Shown in pieces: positions 1 through 12,322 of a DNA stretch of 64,000 nucleotides. The notes under the pieces were generated by a model. It was not told the origin of the DNA. It saw only the letters and a program-made list of their open reading frames with translations, and searched no databases. Numbering within the stretch: position 1 is the first letter of the stretch; every line of letters begins with the position of its first letter. A program made the position numbers and the translations under genes. This stretch comes from Lutjanus erythropterus. Taxonomy: Eukaryota; Chordata; Actinopteri; Lutjaniformes; Lutjanidae. Where the stretch lies: assembly GCA_020091685.1 (NCBI GenBank), contig CM034599.1, positions 34,635,920-34,699,919 on the forward strand, written 5' to 3'.

Positions 1-464
1 AACTCAGAAATTAACATCTTGTTTGTCTGCACAGAAATGTAAATGTAAAAATGGTACTGTGGTTTAACAGGGGGTTATGTATTAGACGACTTCTGTCTTT
101 GTGCTAAATTGAGCTAATTAGCTGTAGCTTCATATAGACAGTAGAGACATGAGAGTGGTTTCAAGCTTTTCATACAACTCTAGAAGAAAGCGAATAAGCA
201 CATATCCCAAAATGTCACTCTTAAAAATAAAGAATTGGTGTATTGTTAAGGTTTGTCAGGGCCTAATTTTTGCATTTTAAAATGATGATATATTATTTGC
301 ATGTTAGACTCACATAAGTGTATGCAGAGTATATAATGAAAGTCTTCTTATTCTGTTTATGTTGCATCTCCTGATCAGCTGTCATGGAGGATTGGACTGT
401 GGCATTTGTGTTTTTCTTTGTGACATACTAATTCATAATCATACTAATTCATGTCTGTGTGCAG
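1..464. other. Intron of the susd1-like gene (left edge)
   Basis: Non-coding sequence upstream of the first visible exon, ending in a good acceptor (TGTGTGCAG before 465). About 90-232 matches a dispersed fish repeat that occurs again near 42.0-42.17 kb: both contain GCTGTAGCTTCATAT or a close variant, and end near CCAAAATGTCA. Any 5' exons lie off the window. Confidence 0.55.
90..232. repeat. Dispersed fish repeat, copy 1
   Basis: It shares blocks such as TAGCTTCATAT and CCCAAAATGTCA with 42,020-42,150. From memory this resembles a very common teleost sequence that ends in a TATTCCTTTAA-type terminus; no complete ends are visible here. Confidence 0.5.
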
Positions 465-3400
465 AAATAAGCTGTGGTCCCCCACTAAACCTCCCCCGTA
501 CTAACCTCCTGTGGGATCGCACCAGTAGACCGGGCAGTGTGGTGCTGTATGAGTGTATGGATGGATTTTACCAGGAGAGTGGGAATAATATTTCAACATG
601 TTCACTATCAGGAGAGTGGGGGGAAGTATCTGTAAAGTGCAAAGGTACAGTGATAATCTTTATACGTCGGCATGCATCTGTTCAACTGTGGAAGGGTTAT
701 TATCATGTTATTGTGATTTTTAACATGTTATTGATGTGTTTTTATTGATGTTTGATTCATCTGGTAAGTAACTGATGAAGGCTCAGTTCTATATTGTTCC
801 AGTTGTGGTTAGATGCTCCTGTTTTGGCTCTATGCTCTGTGCTTATTGCAGGTTTTGGGTTAAATAACAATGTTTTGTAATGTCTTGTCACACAAACCTG
901 ACTGCTGGTAAATTTATTTCTGTGGGTTGATCCATTGCTGAATGAATATTTAGGAAACAACAAATATTGCTTGTGACTTATTTTACTTCTTTTACCATGT
1001 GACAACTCTTCCAATGGAACATATTTAGATCCAAACAAATATAGACATATAAAGTGTATATAATCACTTACAAAGCCCCAGGATGTTTGCAATCAATTAA
1101 CCAATCAATGTCATTGTTTTCCAGCTGAATGCGGCCCAGTTCCCTTCCTTGCCAACTCTGAGGTGGTGTGGCATAACAGAAGTGTTGTGATCCATCGCTG
1201 TGTGGACGGGTATCACAGCTGGAGGGGCAGCAACGTGTCTGTGTGTGGCAACTCTGGACTGTGGCAGACAGCTACACTGAGATGCATAGGTGAGTTAGAA
1301 CATAGTGAGCAAACATAGAACATCTGTGAGTTGTAATGTTCATCAGGCCTGACAAAATCATCTGAATAGGTCTGATGCTTTTGTGTTGGCTTTGATTTGC
1401 ATTGTGAGCATGTTTTAAAGACATCTGCAATATTTTTGAAATGACAAATAAAAGGTGAAGATGTGGTGTGCCGTCACTCTCTTACAGAAATAAAGCCACC
1501 TATCAATCACCTGCTTGTCCTCAATGAAAAATGTCTGCATTGGACAGCAGAGAAGTATGAGGAGGATACAGAAGTTTACAAGGTAACAGCAGAGTTCATC
1601 ATCCATTTTTCTCTGTAGTTGCTGTTTATCTATAACCATGATATGTGCTTATTTGCCAACAAAGGAAAATGGTGCTTTCTGTAATTATTTAATGTTATTC
1701 TGTGGTAATATGTGAATGTATATAGAAAGTTAAGTAACTACCATACAATTACCATGCTGTTTTTTTAACTTTTTTATGGAGGGTGACTGATGCCACATTC
1801 GATGTAACCCTTCCAGGTGACATACATAGGATCCAGAGACTATGAGTCGTCCTTTCATGATAAAAGGAAGTGGTCTCTGAGCTCCAAGGCTCACCACCTG
1901 AAACTCTGTCTGAAGCTGCTTCCGGTAACAAACTACAGCATCACAATCATTGCGGTGTCAGCCAGATTCACAGCCACCGTCACCACTAACACCAGTTTAC
2001 CAGGTATCACTGCAGAGCCAGCTCTTAGGTTTACTCTGACAAAATGTTTTCCTGCATCAAAGTAAAACCTGCAGCTTTCTGGAAATATTTAGGCCCGATA
2101 TACTTATATTTTATCTGATGCAGTCTTCTTCATACAGAGCATTTCACATTAACTATAATACATTTGACAGTCCCTCCAGCACCAGTTGTCTACTACAGAG
2201 AATTTGAGACTCCTGTACCAACTCTGAGCCTGCAAAGATCGCCTCACACACTGGATCCAATAAGGTAACAACCAAGATGGCAAGAGGCGAGATATGTGTC
2301 AGGCAATAATACACTGATTGGAGATGTGGACTGGGAGTCTCAATGTGCATGTTATTTAGTTAAATATTTCTCAGTAGCAATATTGGCTGTGATCACTTCC
2401 ACTGTTTTGCTAGAGTTCAGGGACAATTAAAATAATAAGAGATAAAACAGACTTGTATAAAATAAATCCCATTCAATCATCACCCATGACCCACCAGACC
2501 AGAAGTGTGAGGTGGTGCCTGCATCTCTAATACTATATCCTCTTATTTTCTCATTATTTTGCTGTGCTCTGGAAACTTTACCAACCTAAAACATCAGTAT
2601 TTGATGTCCTGGGGCCTGTTTCAGATAGCAGGCTTAACAGACTCTGCCTGAGGTGGGAAACTCTGAGTTTTCAGCTGGGATATGAACGGTTCAGATATTG
2701 GATCACATTAACACAACCGTATGAATGAGGAAAAGAAACAGACAGCTGCTTCAGGCTCTGCAGGAGGAGAGGAGTCAGAAAGAAACCTCACCTTACTAAG
2801 TTACCTTCATAACTGACCAGAGTTTAAGTTATCTATCTTTCAGAATCAGAAAACCCAGAGTTTCCCTCGTCTCAGTTTTCACTCACCCTGCTTCCTGAAA
2901 TAGGGTCCTGGTAATAATACACAGCAGTCAAGTATCTTTCTGGCGCAAACAGCAAGTGACAAATTTAACATATTCTACCTTTAAGGCTCTGTTCCATTCT
3001 GGTCAGTCAAAGTCAGGGTGCTGCTATTGTGCATGTTGGTTCACTGGAAAGGCTGTGCTACACTAAATGGAACAGGACCTTAATTAGTATCATTGGTAAC
3101 ACCTGTGTTTACAGTACTATTTCATGTCAATATGGCTGCCATGAAAAAGGTGACTGATAAGTATCAAGACATTTTAGTGTAAAAATACCAGACTAGGTCT
3201 GAGTTCATTTAGGAACAGTGTCTCCATTACATAGTTTGTCCACCAGAGAGCACTGACAAGTTGATTTTTTTTCCATTATATTGTATCTTGGTCACAATTC
3301 TTTTAAACCATAGGAATCTGTATCAAGATTGTTTGGGTATGTTACAAAAATTATTCTTTTAAACACCCCAAATATCACTAACAATATTATCACAAAGATC

Positions 3401-4666
3401 TATAAATGGTCAGTCTATAAAACGGGCTGAATCACATTCATACATGTATCATATTAACTTTGTGTTGTGTTCAGGTGTGACAAGTCTTTCATCTTTCAGA
3501 AAATAATGCATTAACATATCTTTATTAATGGATATATGGATAGTCATCTCTTAATTTGTACATGAATACAAAGCAATTAAAAAGTGACATAGTGATGCTA
3601 ATAAACTAAATCAACTGTGACATACTGGTTTGATTGATAAGATTGACTAAACAGTGGTTTACCTAAATTAATATGCCCACTTGTTTGCTCAAATTAAAAT
3701 GTTGCCGTTTTCAAATGAATGATTCTTTTATTCTTCATTTGGCAGTATCTACCAGGTGTTCGTGCTTCCTGTCGAGAGGGTTACGACGTTCGACTGTTTG
3801 TCCCCTGCGAGCTCAGACCCCTCAAGCAAAACGAAGTCTTCAGGAGAGTACATCACTGCCCAGATTGAAGTCAGACATGTTGGGACAGAGATGAACTTTA
3901 CTGTAGGGGATGGACTTTACTATGAAGGCGTTTATAATGCACCGCTGGAGAATGGCATGAACTACTATATCATCTTACGAGCTGTCAGTCAGTGGAAAAC
4001 GGTGGGTGCAGCTATTAGACAGTATAATATAAAATGTGTCAGCTAAGACTCAGAGTTTAAAGTTGTTAAATGACCTGAATCTAATCTCTCCTAGGCTTTA
4101 AAAAGTTCCTGTGTCCTGTGGGCTAAAGTAGCAGGTAATTTACTGGTTGACGTACCCTATCGTGTACTTTTTAAATAATGATTTTTGGATTGAGATTTAT
4201 TTGGGGAAATTTAATTTTACCAAGTTACAGCAGAAGGAAAAAGAATGCATTGTAAAATGCAAAAAAAGAAGCAGAAAATGTCAGTTACTCACAGTCAGCG
4301 TGTCCTTGTTCCAGGTACATCCTACACTCTGAGGGTTTCATCACTGTTTGCTGCTGCATCAATAGGACTGACTTTGGTCATTTTGGGTGGAATCACTTGC
4401 ATCTGGTATGGAAGAGAGAACAATACAGTACATTACACACGCTGTTAATTTTTCAGTGTGAAACAGCATTGATCTATCATATATTAATTAAAATGTTCAC
4501 AGAATTAGTTATTGAACCATTTTATTCCTAAGCTAATAGTTATGAATCATAATCACAGCCTCACCATTCATTCATTTTTATTTTTTAATGTAAAGACTTG
4601 GTTTCAACTGTGGTTTCTTTTTCCAGGTTTTTCAAGAAGACACTCCTCAGACCTGATGTTCTGTAA
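465..4666 (+). CDS. susd1: Sushi-domain type I membrane protein, susd1-like (5' end missing)
   Basis: Nine exons can be chained in one frame: 465-644, 1125-1289, 1488-1582, 1817-2003, 2171-2264, 3746-4001, 4095-4134, 4315-4405 and 4627-4666 (TAA). They encode about 381 residues of C-terminal protein. The first two exons are each one sushi/CCP module, with paired cysteines, CGP starts and a conserved W before the last cysteine. The next exons form a beta-rich, fibronectin-III-like region with N-glycosylation sequons. Exon 8 encodes one hydrophobic helix (SLFAAASIGLTLVILGGITC), followed by a short basic tail ending KKTLLRPDVL. Two sushi modules, a long extracellular part and a C-terminal helix fit SUSD1, whose EGF modules would lie upstream off the window. 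The domain pattern and the neighbouring zbtb26 support this; the exact orthology is inferred. The function of SUSD1 is poorly known. Confidence 0.72.
2445..2610. repeat. Dispersed repeat in a susd1 intron, copy 1 of 2
   Basis: It shares an ordered set of words with 39,725-39,880 (ATGACCCACYAGA, GAAGTGTG, CTTTTCTCATTATTTT-like, CTTTACCAAC). The two copies have diverged but stay colinear, so this is an old interspersed element. No termini can be defined. Confidence 0.55.
2612..2908. mobile_element. Short inverted-repeat element (MITE-like)
   Basis: It begins GGGCCTGTTTCAGATAGCAGG and ends CCTGCTTCCTGAAATAGGGTCC, imperfect complements of each other. The roughly 300-bp interior has no coding capacity. 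From memory, GGCCTGTTTCAGAAAGCAGG is a frequent teleost terminal repeat. It lies inside the 1.5-kb susd1 intron. Confidence 0.6.
2975..3172. repeat. Dispersed repeat, copy 1 of 3
   Basis: It shares long colinear similarity with 21,026-21,192 (GTTCCATTC, GGGTGCTGCT, GCATGTTGG, ACCTTAATTAG, AACACCTGTGTTTAC, TATGGCTGC). Its 3' half matches 32,030-32,096. This is a family internal to the window with no recognised class. Confidence 0.6.
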
Positions 4667-5453
4667 ATTTATTTGTCAATATGACAAATTAAATTACAGT
4701 CTTGACTTCCCACCTGTACATTATGTAAATGATTATAATAAAACATTTTTTCTAGTAATTATTAGATGTGTATTGAATGAATGCTTGAATGATTACTGGA
4801 TGTGAACTTGTGTGCTTGGAACTAAAAGCAACCTTCTCCATCAGCCTCCTGGTTCAGTCAGAGCTGGGCAATAGGTGGCATTTTGTCAATTTGTGGAGCC
4901 CATGACAACAAGTTTGGACACAATAAATATGTCAAGTCCATAGAACGGCATTCATTAATTTAATTTGAAGAAATTATAGAGCTCTAAAGAGATGATTTGA
5001 GAGATTTTCTTTCTCATCTTTAATTTTCTGGGGACATATTTGTCTTCAGGCACACCTGGATTTATACATTAATTTTGGTAATCCTCACCATGGTTGGATG
5101 TAATAAATTCTTCACATAACCTGTAGTTTATGCTCACCTGAGGTAAGAAAGGCTGAGATGTGATGAGTAATAATGGGTGATTTAATATGCCATGGCTATG
5201 ACATGACCATGACAACAGTTTTTCTTCGTTTTTATAGAACATTTTACCTAAGAATTTAAATTAAATGCTTTTACACAATCTGTTGAATTAGATATTATTT
5301 ACCTGCTATCATTTTATTATTGAAAAAATAAATATTACTATAAATTTCCCATTATCTATTGATAATTTATCTGCCTCTATTGTGCAGCCGTTTTTTTACA
5401 CAGGATAAATAGTAATCATTTGTTCTGTGAGGCAGAGTAATATTGGGTGTCTT
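4667..5453. other. susd1 3' UTR and intergenic sequence
   Basis: A polyadenylation hexamer AATAAA at 4737-4742, about 70 bp after the stop codon, probably ends the susd1 mRNA. The rest is AT-rich with no supported gene, up to the hAT element at 5454. Confidence 0.6.
4737..4742 (+). promoter_or_regulatory. Polyadenylation signal of susd1
   Basis: Canonical AATAAA about 70 bp after the TAA stop, followed by T-rich sequence. Confidence 0.6.
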
Positions 5454-6440
5454 CAGTGGTGGACAGTAATGAAGTACATTTACTTAAGTACTGTACTTAA
5501 GTACGTTTTTTGAGTATCTGTACTTTACTTGAGTATTTGTTTTTTTGGAAACTTATTACTTTCACTCCACTACATTTCAAAGACAAATATTGTACTTTTG
5601 ACTCCACCACATTTCTAGGAAGGTTGTTGTTACTTTTTGACTGAGCACATCGTTGAAGTCAGCTGTTGGTGTTTTTTCTTTTCTAAAATGCAGTTGGTCA
5701 CATGCTGTGTTCCTCACAGAAGGAGACCAATCACAGTAGCTCTTCTCAAATGGGACTGATGTAAAAGCAGAAATACGTCCAGACGCACTAACAAGCACAA
5801 GCAAGCTCTCCCTCTTTCATTCAAACAAAAAGCAGTAATGGTGACGGCAGGAGAAAGAGAAAATTAAATCTCACGATGTTATTATAATTATTAATTATTT
5901 CAGGTAGCTTTTAAAGTTGGATTGTTTTTATTGGGGTGAAAAATACAGAATAATTCATGTATATATACTGCCTCTGAAGACAGAAAGAAATCTCAGTTAT
6001 TTAACAGACTTGGAGAACTCCTTACAGTTGGCTTCAATCTGCTTTTATTATGTGATTTTAATACAGTTACATCAGAAAATGACAACAGCTGTCCTTTTTG
6101 GTTTTGATTGCATTTCTATGCTGAAGTTTTTATAGGTGTTTCTATAGGCTTTGTGTAGCAGAGTGGTTCTACAAGCATCAGTGCATCATCAGGTGGTTTC
6201 AGAGAGTTACAAGCTTCTGTAAATGCATCATGAAAACAATACAGGATGTATTGATATTAGAAAATGTACTTTGTAATTTGTACTTTTGAATACTGAAGTA
6301 TTTTTAAAAGCAAGAACTCTAGTACTTTAACTCAAGTAAAATTTTGACTGAGCAACTTTCACTTGTAGTTGAGTAATATTTGACCAGGAGAATCTGTACT
6401 TGGACTCAAGTAATGGGGTTGAGTACTTTGTCCACCACTG
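5454..6440. mobile_element. Non-autonomous hAT transposon with exact 8-bp TSD
   Basis: The element starts CAGTGGTGGACAGTAATG and ends with the complement of CAGTGGTGGACAAAGTACTC. It is flanked on both sides by the identical octamer GGTGTCTT (5446-5453 and 6441-6448). An 8-bp duplication plus CAGTGGTG termini is diagnostic of the hAT superfamily. The interior is 987 bp, full of AAGTAC/GTACTT motifs near the ends, and contains no transposase-like frame. Degraded relatives are seen near 19.15-20.03 kb and 38.53-38.93 kb. Confidence 0.85.
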
Positions 6441-6448
6441 GGTGTCTT

Positions 6449-6639
6449 TAGAAGGATACTGGAAAACATTTTAATTAGAATGAAAAGGAAATCATGATTG
6501 TTTTTATTTATCTTATTATAGCTGACTACCTATGTTTGGATTTTATGTTATGACAGTACTTAATTTTAGCTTATTTAAATGTAGGAAGGGTTTGAAAAGA
6601 AAGGACAAGAGATGATCCCGTAAATTTTTGTACTGGGCC
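6449..6639. other. Intergenic, nothing recognised
   Basis: AT-rich spacer between the hAT element and the putative first exon of zbtb26. Confidence 0.4.
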
Positions 6640-6752
6640 TTTAAATGGATTTTGCATCCGGAGCAGCTTCTTCATATCCCCTGACAGACGGAGGCCAGTG
6701 TCCCACCGATGATAACCCATCTATAACGGGTTTGTTTACAAGGAATTAACAG
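6640..6752 (+). other. zbtb26: Putative non-coding first exon of zbtb26
   Basis: A GC-richer island compared with its surroundings, ending in a plausible donor (TTAACAG before GTACAC at 6753). It lies 2.3 kb upstream of the coding exon, whose acceptor sits at 9091, only 29 bp before the ATG, so an upstream untranslated exon is required. The transcription start is not visible and the 5' limit is a guess. Confidence 0.35.
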
Positions 6753-9091
6753 GTACACAACACTTATTGCTATGTCAGCCAAAGTAGAAACATAATAGTG
6801 TAGCTAGGTAGTTAGCTTACCTTTCTGCATGTGATCAGACAGGCTTATATTTCAGCTTAAGAGGGGGGAGTAGGCCAAAAGGAAATATGGAGGCGACTTG
6901 TAATTTATTGTTAGTAAATAGCTAAAGCTAACGTTAGGCATGGAAAAGTACTTAATACAAGATGACTTTCTGTTTCCTACTTTTCCCAAAGCGTGATACC
7001 CAGGGGGTATCTATTACCCTCTAAGGAAAGACAATAGTTAAACGTAACCCTGTGACGCTAAGCTAACATAGTTAAGGCCACAGTCCACTCAACTCGGTCA
7101 GCGACAACAGCTGCTAACCTCTGCTTAGAAACATCATATTGTCATACATTTCTGTCTTATTTTAGCGGTTCATTTATTACACTATACTTTGTTAGTGTGT
7201 TTTTAACGTATTTTGCCATTCAATATAATTCTGCTCTCAGCTGTAAGCATTATTAAATGAAATTTTAGCTTATTTGCTTACACACTGCTCACCATTGTTA
7301 TCACTAGTGAAACCAGCTAACAGTAGTTAGCATTAGCTACACAAGTTGATACAGTTACAAATTTTCTTTACTGTTTATTTCAGTGGATGAACGCCGAGCT
7401 GGAGGGTGGACAGTGTTTCTCAAATATGTTTAAATGTAATAGTATTTAATTAATTAGCTTTTAGGCGATGAGCTGGACGTGCTTGTCCGTATTAAATTTG
7501 TAGTTTTTTGAACTGAGTCTGGTTCTGTGTACACCTATCAACGAGCAGGTGGGTGTAGCATTAACTCTTTATCTTTAAATAAGATGCTAATGGAAAATTT
7601 ATTTGTGTAGCATGTTTCATTATGTGTAAATTCAAGATTGCTTTAAATTGAGAGACAAACGTAAAGACATAAAGTTGAGAAAACTGATAACATAAACAAC
7701 TTAAATGCCAGAATAACGATGAGTAAAATGCAGAAATTGAATAAACGAGGCTTACACCCAATGTGCATCAATCATACCACACAGCAATAAAACCAAATGT
7801 TCAAGAAGCAAGCGCTATATATCAACACACACTCACACACACACGCTGGGTATTTAAAGGGATAGTTCACCCAAAAATGAAATTTCAGTCATTATCTATT
7901 TAACCTCATACTTATTGAAGGTCAGGTTTAGTTTTGAGCCTAGAAAACATTGCTGGAGTTTCACAGGAAAACAGCATTGCAGAATCTCCCAAACTTGTGA
8001 GGTGAATGATGACAGTTTTCAAAATGTAAAAAATACCCCCCCCCCCCCCCAAAAAAAAAAAAAAAAAAGCATAAAATGCCTCCATACTGCATATCTGGTG
8101 TAATCCAAGTCTCATAAAGCCTTGACATGCCAAGTTGACTTGAAAGATGTAATTTACACCATGCTTTTAGCATAAATCATCATTGTAGATCCTTAGCTTG
8201 GAGTGATGTGAACACTGTCTGAACTGGGTGTATGGCATGTGCTGCAAGTGAACAGCATGTTCACTTTCTGTGTTTTTATTTTTTGTGGGGTTTTTTGTGC
8301 TTGAAAACTGGTCACTACGACACTGTTTTCCTGTGAAACTTCAGCAGTGTTTTGTGGGCTAAAAAACTAAACCCAACCTTCTGTCTGCATGAGGGTGAGT
8401 AGATAATGACTGAATTTTTATTTTGGGGTGAATTATCCCTTTTACCATAAGGAGAACAGGAAGGCAAGAAGCTTATCCCAGAGAACAGGACCACACTAAT
8501 TTAAGAAACCTTTACCAGAGTTAGATCTACAAGACCTCCGCCTGATGACCTGATAATCAGTGAACAAGTCAGAATAGGTGAAACTTTTGACTGCATCTAT
8601 TCAAAATCAAATTCATGCAATTTATAGGGTGCATGTGTTCAGGAGAGATGATACAGCAGTTATTACCAAAGTATGGATCATGACCCATAGGTGGGTCACA
8701 GGAGATTTTATTTGGATCACGACTATAGAAGAAATTCTGCACTTAAAATGTGTATATAATTTTACTAATGAGAGGAAAAAATGCTCTTATTTTGTCTAAT
8801 TTATCAAGTTGGCCAAAAAAGTCCTGTATTGTTTTCCTAATAAGAGGAAATAAAAACAATAAGATAGCCCATTAACTCAGCCTAAATGCTTTTATTTCAC
8901 ATTTATAAAGTATTTGATATGTGTATATTTTCAATAACACGGTCAAGATGATATACAGTGATGTGGAATTGGTAGATTTATTGATAAGGTGTATCGTAAA
9001 TTTGGTTGTGGTTTGTCATTTTTAAAAAGTGGTTCCCAGAAAAAAAAAATAACAATCACTGTGACACAGTCTCTGTATTTGTCGTCAACAG
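6753..9091. other. Presumed 5'-UTR intron of zbtb26
   Basis: No coding sequence. It contains a family-1 MITE at 7858-8440 with an internal C-run/A-run (8037-8068). The first 600 bp have several GCTAACG/GCTAGC-like words of the kind often seen near fish promoters. Confidence 0.4.
7858..8440. mobile_element. Family-1 MITE (AGGGATAGTTCACC ends), long copy
   Basis: The left end AGGGATAGTTCACCCAAAAA is mirrored by the right end GGGGTGAATTATCCCT. The inner ATTCAGTCATTATCTA word is also inverted at the other end. The left flank is TTAA (7854-7857); the right flank is TTTA. Other copies lie at 20,893-21,020 and 53,596-54,131. Confidence 0.75.
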
Positions 9092-9119
9092 GTACACTGC
9101 TGCAGGCCGTCGGTTCACT

Positions 9120-10412
9120 ATGGCCCAGAACCAGGTGATCCTGCAGTTCCGCTTCGCCACATTCGGGGACTCCATGCTGCAGAAGATGAACCTCCTCCGA
9201 CACCAGAGACGCTTCTGTGATGTCACTGTACGCATCAACCAGCTGGAGGTTCCCGGTCACAAGGTGGTGTTTGCCGCTGGCTCCTCTTTCCTGAGGGATC
9301 AGTTCATCCTCCAGCAGGACTCCAGGGAGGTCCAGATCTCCATGATCCAGGAGGCGGAGGTGGGCCGGCAGCTGCTGCTGTCCTGCTACACGGGTCAGCT
9401 GGAGTTTCCTGAGCTGGAGCTGGTGCATTACCTGACTGTGGCCAGCTTCCTCCAGATGGGCCACATCGTGGAACAGTGCACACAGGCTCTCAGCAAGTTC
9501 ATCAAACCTCAGTCTACACGCCAGCTGGAGGTGGAGGTGGAGATGAGGAGGGAGAAGAGAGAGGAGGGCTCATCCTCCCAGATCCAGAGAGAGCAAGAGG
9601 TTCGAACTGACCATCAGGAGGATGAGGAAGTGGAGCAGGTTGAGGATGACAACAACGGCGATGACGAGGAGGACGACGATGATGATGTGATCATACAGCC
9701 CAAGTCCCCTCCTCAGCTCTTAGGCAGACGTCCCAGGCAAGGTTTGGTGGAGAGTGACATCACTATAGTTAAAGTGGAGTCTGTGTCTGATGTAGCAGAA
9801 AACACCATCACTGGTCAATTTCCCACCAGCCCGCCTGCTGCCCTCCACTCTCCTGAGCCCCAACACTCCCTCATCAACTCCACTGTGGACAGTCGTGGCA
9901 GTGAGATGGCGGTTCCGCCTGGTGTGGCTGGATACCCTCTCAGCCCCCCTCCTTCATCCCCTCCTGCAGAGAAACACAACGGGCACCAGAGGAACTACGA
10001 CAAACCTCTCCAGTGGTACCACCAGTGCCCCAAATGCGCCCGGGTCTTCCGCCAGCTGGAGAACTACGCCAACCACCTCAAGATGCACAAGCTGTTCATG
10101 TGCCTGCTGTGCGGGAAGACGTTCACGCAGAAGGGTAACCTGCACCGGCACATGCGCGTCCACGCCGGCATCAAGCCCTTCCAGTGTAAAATCTGTGGTA
10201 AGACCTTCACCCAGAAGTGTTCTTTGCTGGATCATCTAAACCTGCATAGTGGAGACAAGCCGCACCGCTGCAACTACTGCGACATGGTTTTCGCTCATAA
10301 GCCAGTTCTCCGCAAGCACCTCAAACAGATCCACGGGAAGAACAGCTTTGACAATGCAAATGAAGGCACCCTGCACGAAGGAGGGCTGGACTTTGATTTT
10401 GGACAAATATGA
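9120..10412 (+). CDS. zbtb26: Zinc finger and BTB domain protein 26
   Basis: A complete 430-residue protein in one coding exon. The acceptor CGTCAACAG lies 29 bp upstream, and the ATG at 9120 begins MAQNQVILQFRFATFGDSML. Residues about 10-125 are a BTB/POZ dimerisation domain (FCDVTV, GHKVVFAAGS, LLSCYTGQLEFPE). Residues about 165-191 are strongly acidic. A short VKVESVSDV motif and SPEPQHSLINSTV match my recollection of mammalian ZBTB26. Four C2H2 fingers start near residues 301, 326, 354 and 380; the third is FQCKICGKTFTQKCSLLDH. The human protein is about 441 residues, so this copy is full length. By family it is probably a sequence-specific nuclear regulator; its targets are not known to me. 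ZBTB6 is the nearest alternative, but the finger block fits ZBTB26 better. Confidence 0.9.
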   Translation: MAQNQVILQFRFATFGDSMLQKMNLLRHQRRFCDVTVRINQLEVPGHKVVFAAGSSFLRDQFILQQDSREVQISMIQEAEVGRQLLLSCYTGQLEFPELELVHYLTVASFLQMGHIVEQCTQALSKFIKPQSTRQLEVEVEMRREKREEGSSSQIQREQEVRTDHQEDEEVEQVEDDNNGDDEEDDDDDVIIQPKSPPQLLGRRPRQGLVESDITIVKVESVSDVAENTITGQFPTSPPAALHSPEPQHSLINSTVDSRGSEMAVPPGVAGYPLSPPPSSPPAEKHNGHQRNYDKPLQWYHQCPKCARVFRQLENYANHLKMHKLFMCLLCGKTFTQKGNLHRHMRVHAGIKPFQCKICGKTFTQKCSLLDHLNLHSGDKPHRCNYCDMVFAHKPVLRKHLKQIHGKNSFDNANEGTLHEGGLDFDFGQI

Positions 10413-10462
10413 AAGCTGTGGACCATTTTTTAGTAGCAATGTTGGATGCCATCAGTCATTAA

Positions 10463-11430
10463 AGGGATATTTCAGATTGTTTGATGTGAAGTTGTATGAG
10501 GTACTTATCCATAGTCAGTTGTATTATGTTAATGATAAATCCCTAATCAATTAATCACCATTAAAAATTTAACCAATTAAAAATGGGTTAATCTATAATC
10601 AATCAACAGTCTCGAAATGGCAGTAATAGTTCCTCATTTGTCACTGTTTTGTCTGGGGGAAGCGTCTGTTGAGTGATGAAACTTACACCTAAAATTGAAA
10701 TAAAAAGAAAAAATTTAAATGAGAAAAAAATGCAATGAGCAGCTGTGGTCAGCAACAAAAGATATATTAGCCACTTTAAAAAGGTCCACCTAAAAATAGA
10801 AATGCTTAGTTAAACTGTACACTATATTTAGAATATTTTCACCACTTTACTTTGCTGTCAGACAGCCTTTTCTGATGGAAAACCGCTGTTATTTAAGCTA
10901 AATATTGCTTTTTCCAAACCAACCAAACTCCATAAGAAAAATCAGTAATTTTACCATACAGAACAGGGGAGTCCCTGTCTACTGCAGCCTCGATCTGTTG
11001 GTTTATTTGTGATATTGTATGACTTCAGTGAATCCCAATTGTTCTTTTAAAACACTGAAGTCGCACAATAACACAAACTAGCTAACTAATCAGGGCAGCC
11101 ATAGAGTAGCAGCTGCCTTTTTCTGCAAAGTAAAATTGCTGATTTTGCCTATGGAGTTTTGTTGCTTTGGAAAGGGCAATTATTGACCTGTATGACAGCG
11201 GGTTCCCATCAGAAAAGGGGTGAAAGTCTAAATATAGCGTACGCCTAAACTTAACTAAGTAAAAAACATGTGTTTCTGTCCCTGTCCACAGCAGTAAATT
11301 GCTTAATGTCTGTGCAGGTACTTGTCTCTGCTTGTCTTCACGGAGACATGCCAACCTTCATCTACTGTAGGTAATAAACTATCGCTAATTACCTCATACA
11401 ACCTTACATCAAATAATCTGAACTATCCCT
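10463..11430. mobile_element. Family-2 MITE with TTAA flanks, long copy
   Basis: The left end AGGGATATTTCAGATTGTTT and the right end AAATAATCTGAACTATCCCT are complementary. The subterminal word GTTGTATGAGG is repeated inverted as CCTCATACAAC. It is flanked by TTAA on both sides (10,459-10,462 and 11,431-11,434), the duplication typical of piggyBac-type insertion. No transposase. Related copies are at 17,313-17,822, 46,765-47,935 and 61,500-61,716. Confidence 0.75.
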
Positions 11431-12322
11431 TTAAAATGGGAACAATGCAGACTTTCCCACAAATGAGACATTATTCCAATGAGTCATCCTAAATGTACCA
11501 GTTCAGGAAACATACACAGTTTTACAAGAAGCTGTAAGACAAAACCTGTTATTTGTGTGCGAGGCCAATGATTGGATTATCATAGATGAGTGAACATGAT
11601 GGCTGGTTTCCCAAAGTGTCATCCTTGTCCTGATGAGTTAAACTGGAAAACGTAAACATAAAAGAAGAAGTTTTCCTGGTCTGCATTTCACTGTAGCTTC
11701 ATTACTGTGGACTATTTTTTATCTTTTTTTCTACACTACATTGTAGATGCCTTCATATCATACTTGAAAATTCAGCACTGAAACACTAAACATAATGACT
11801 GTACATCATTAGTTTTATTAATGAATTAACATGTCTGTCTGTGTTGTCCAATGAAAAAAACAATATATTCAATATACAGTATATATCATATTCATTTGTA
11901 TATTGTGTATACAGTCTACTGTAGCCTTCCTTCCTTACCTGTGTGAATATGACCATGTGGACATCATAACTCAAAGAAACTTGAAAGAAGGCGGGTTGGA
12001 AAATATTTTATTGAAGACAAGCTACACCAGTGACTAATAGGTTTCCAAAGTGTCTATCATGTGAACTGAACAGTTCTTTTATACAGACTTTATATCTGAG
12101 GTACTACTGGACCAAAGTGACATTGTATCTGTCCTGTGTTCATGAAAGTCAATGTGTGTTATGAAATTAAAAAAAACTCTTAATCAGTGTTTAAGTTCTT
12201 ATTGTTGCACATTTCTCTCCACTGTTCATGCACATCATAATTCATTGTTTATGGAAATGTTAATACTGAATACTGAAATAATAATAGTAATGAAAATAGC
12301 AATAATAGTAGATATTTTGTTT

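Noticed and set aside
8943..9464. 173-codon frame antisense to zbtb26
   Set aside because: It is the reverse-strand shadow of the BTB-encoding sequence, whose strong codon bias removes stops on the other strand.
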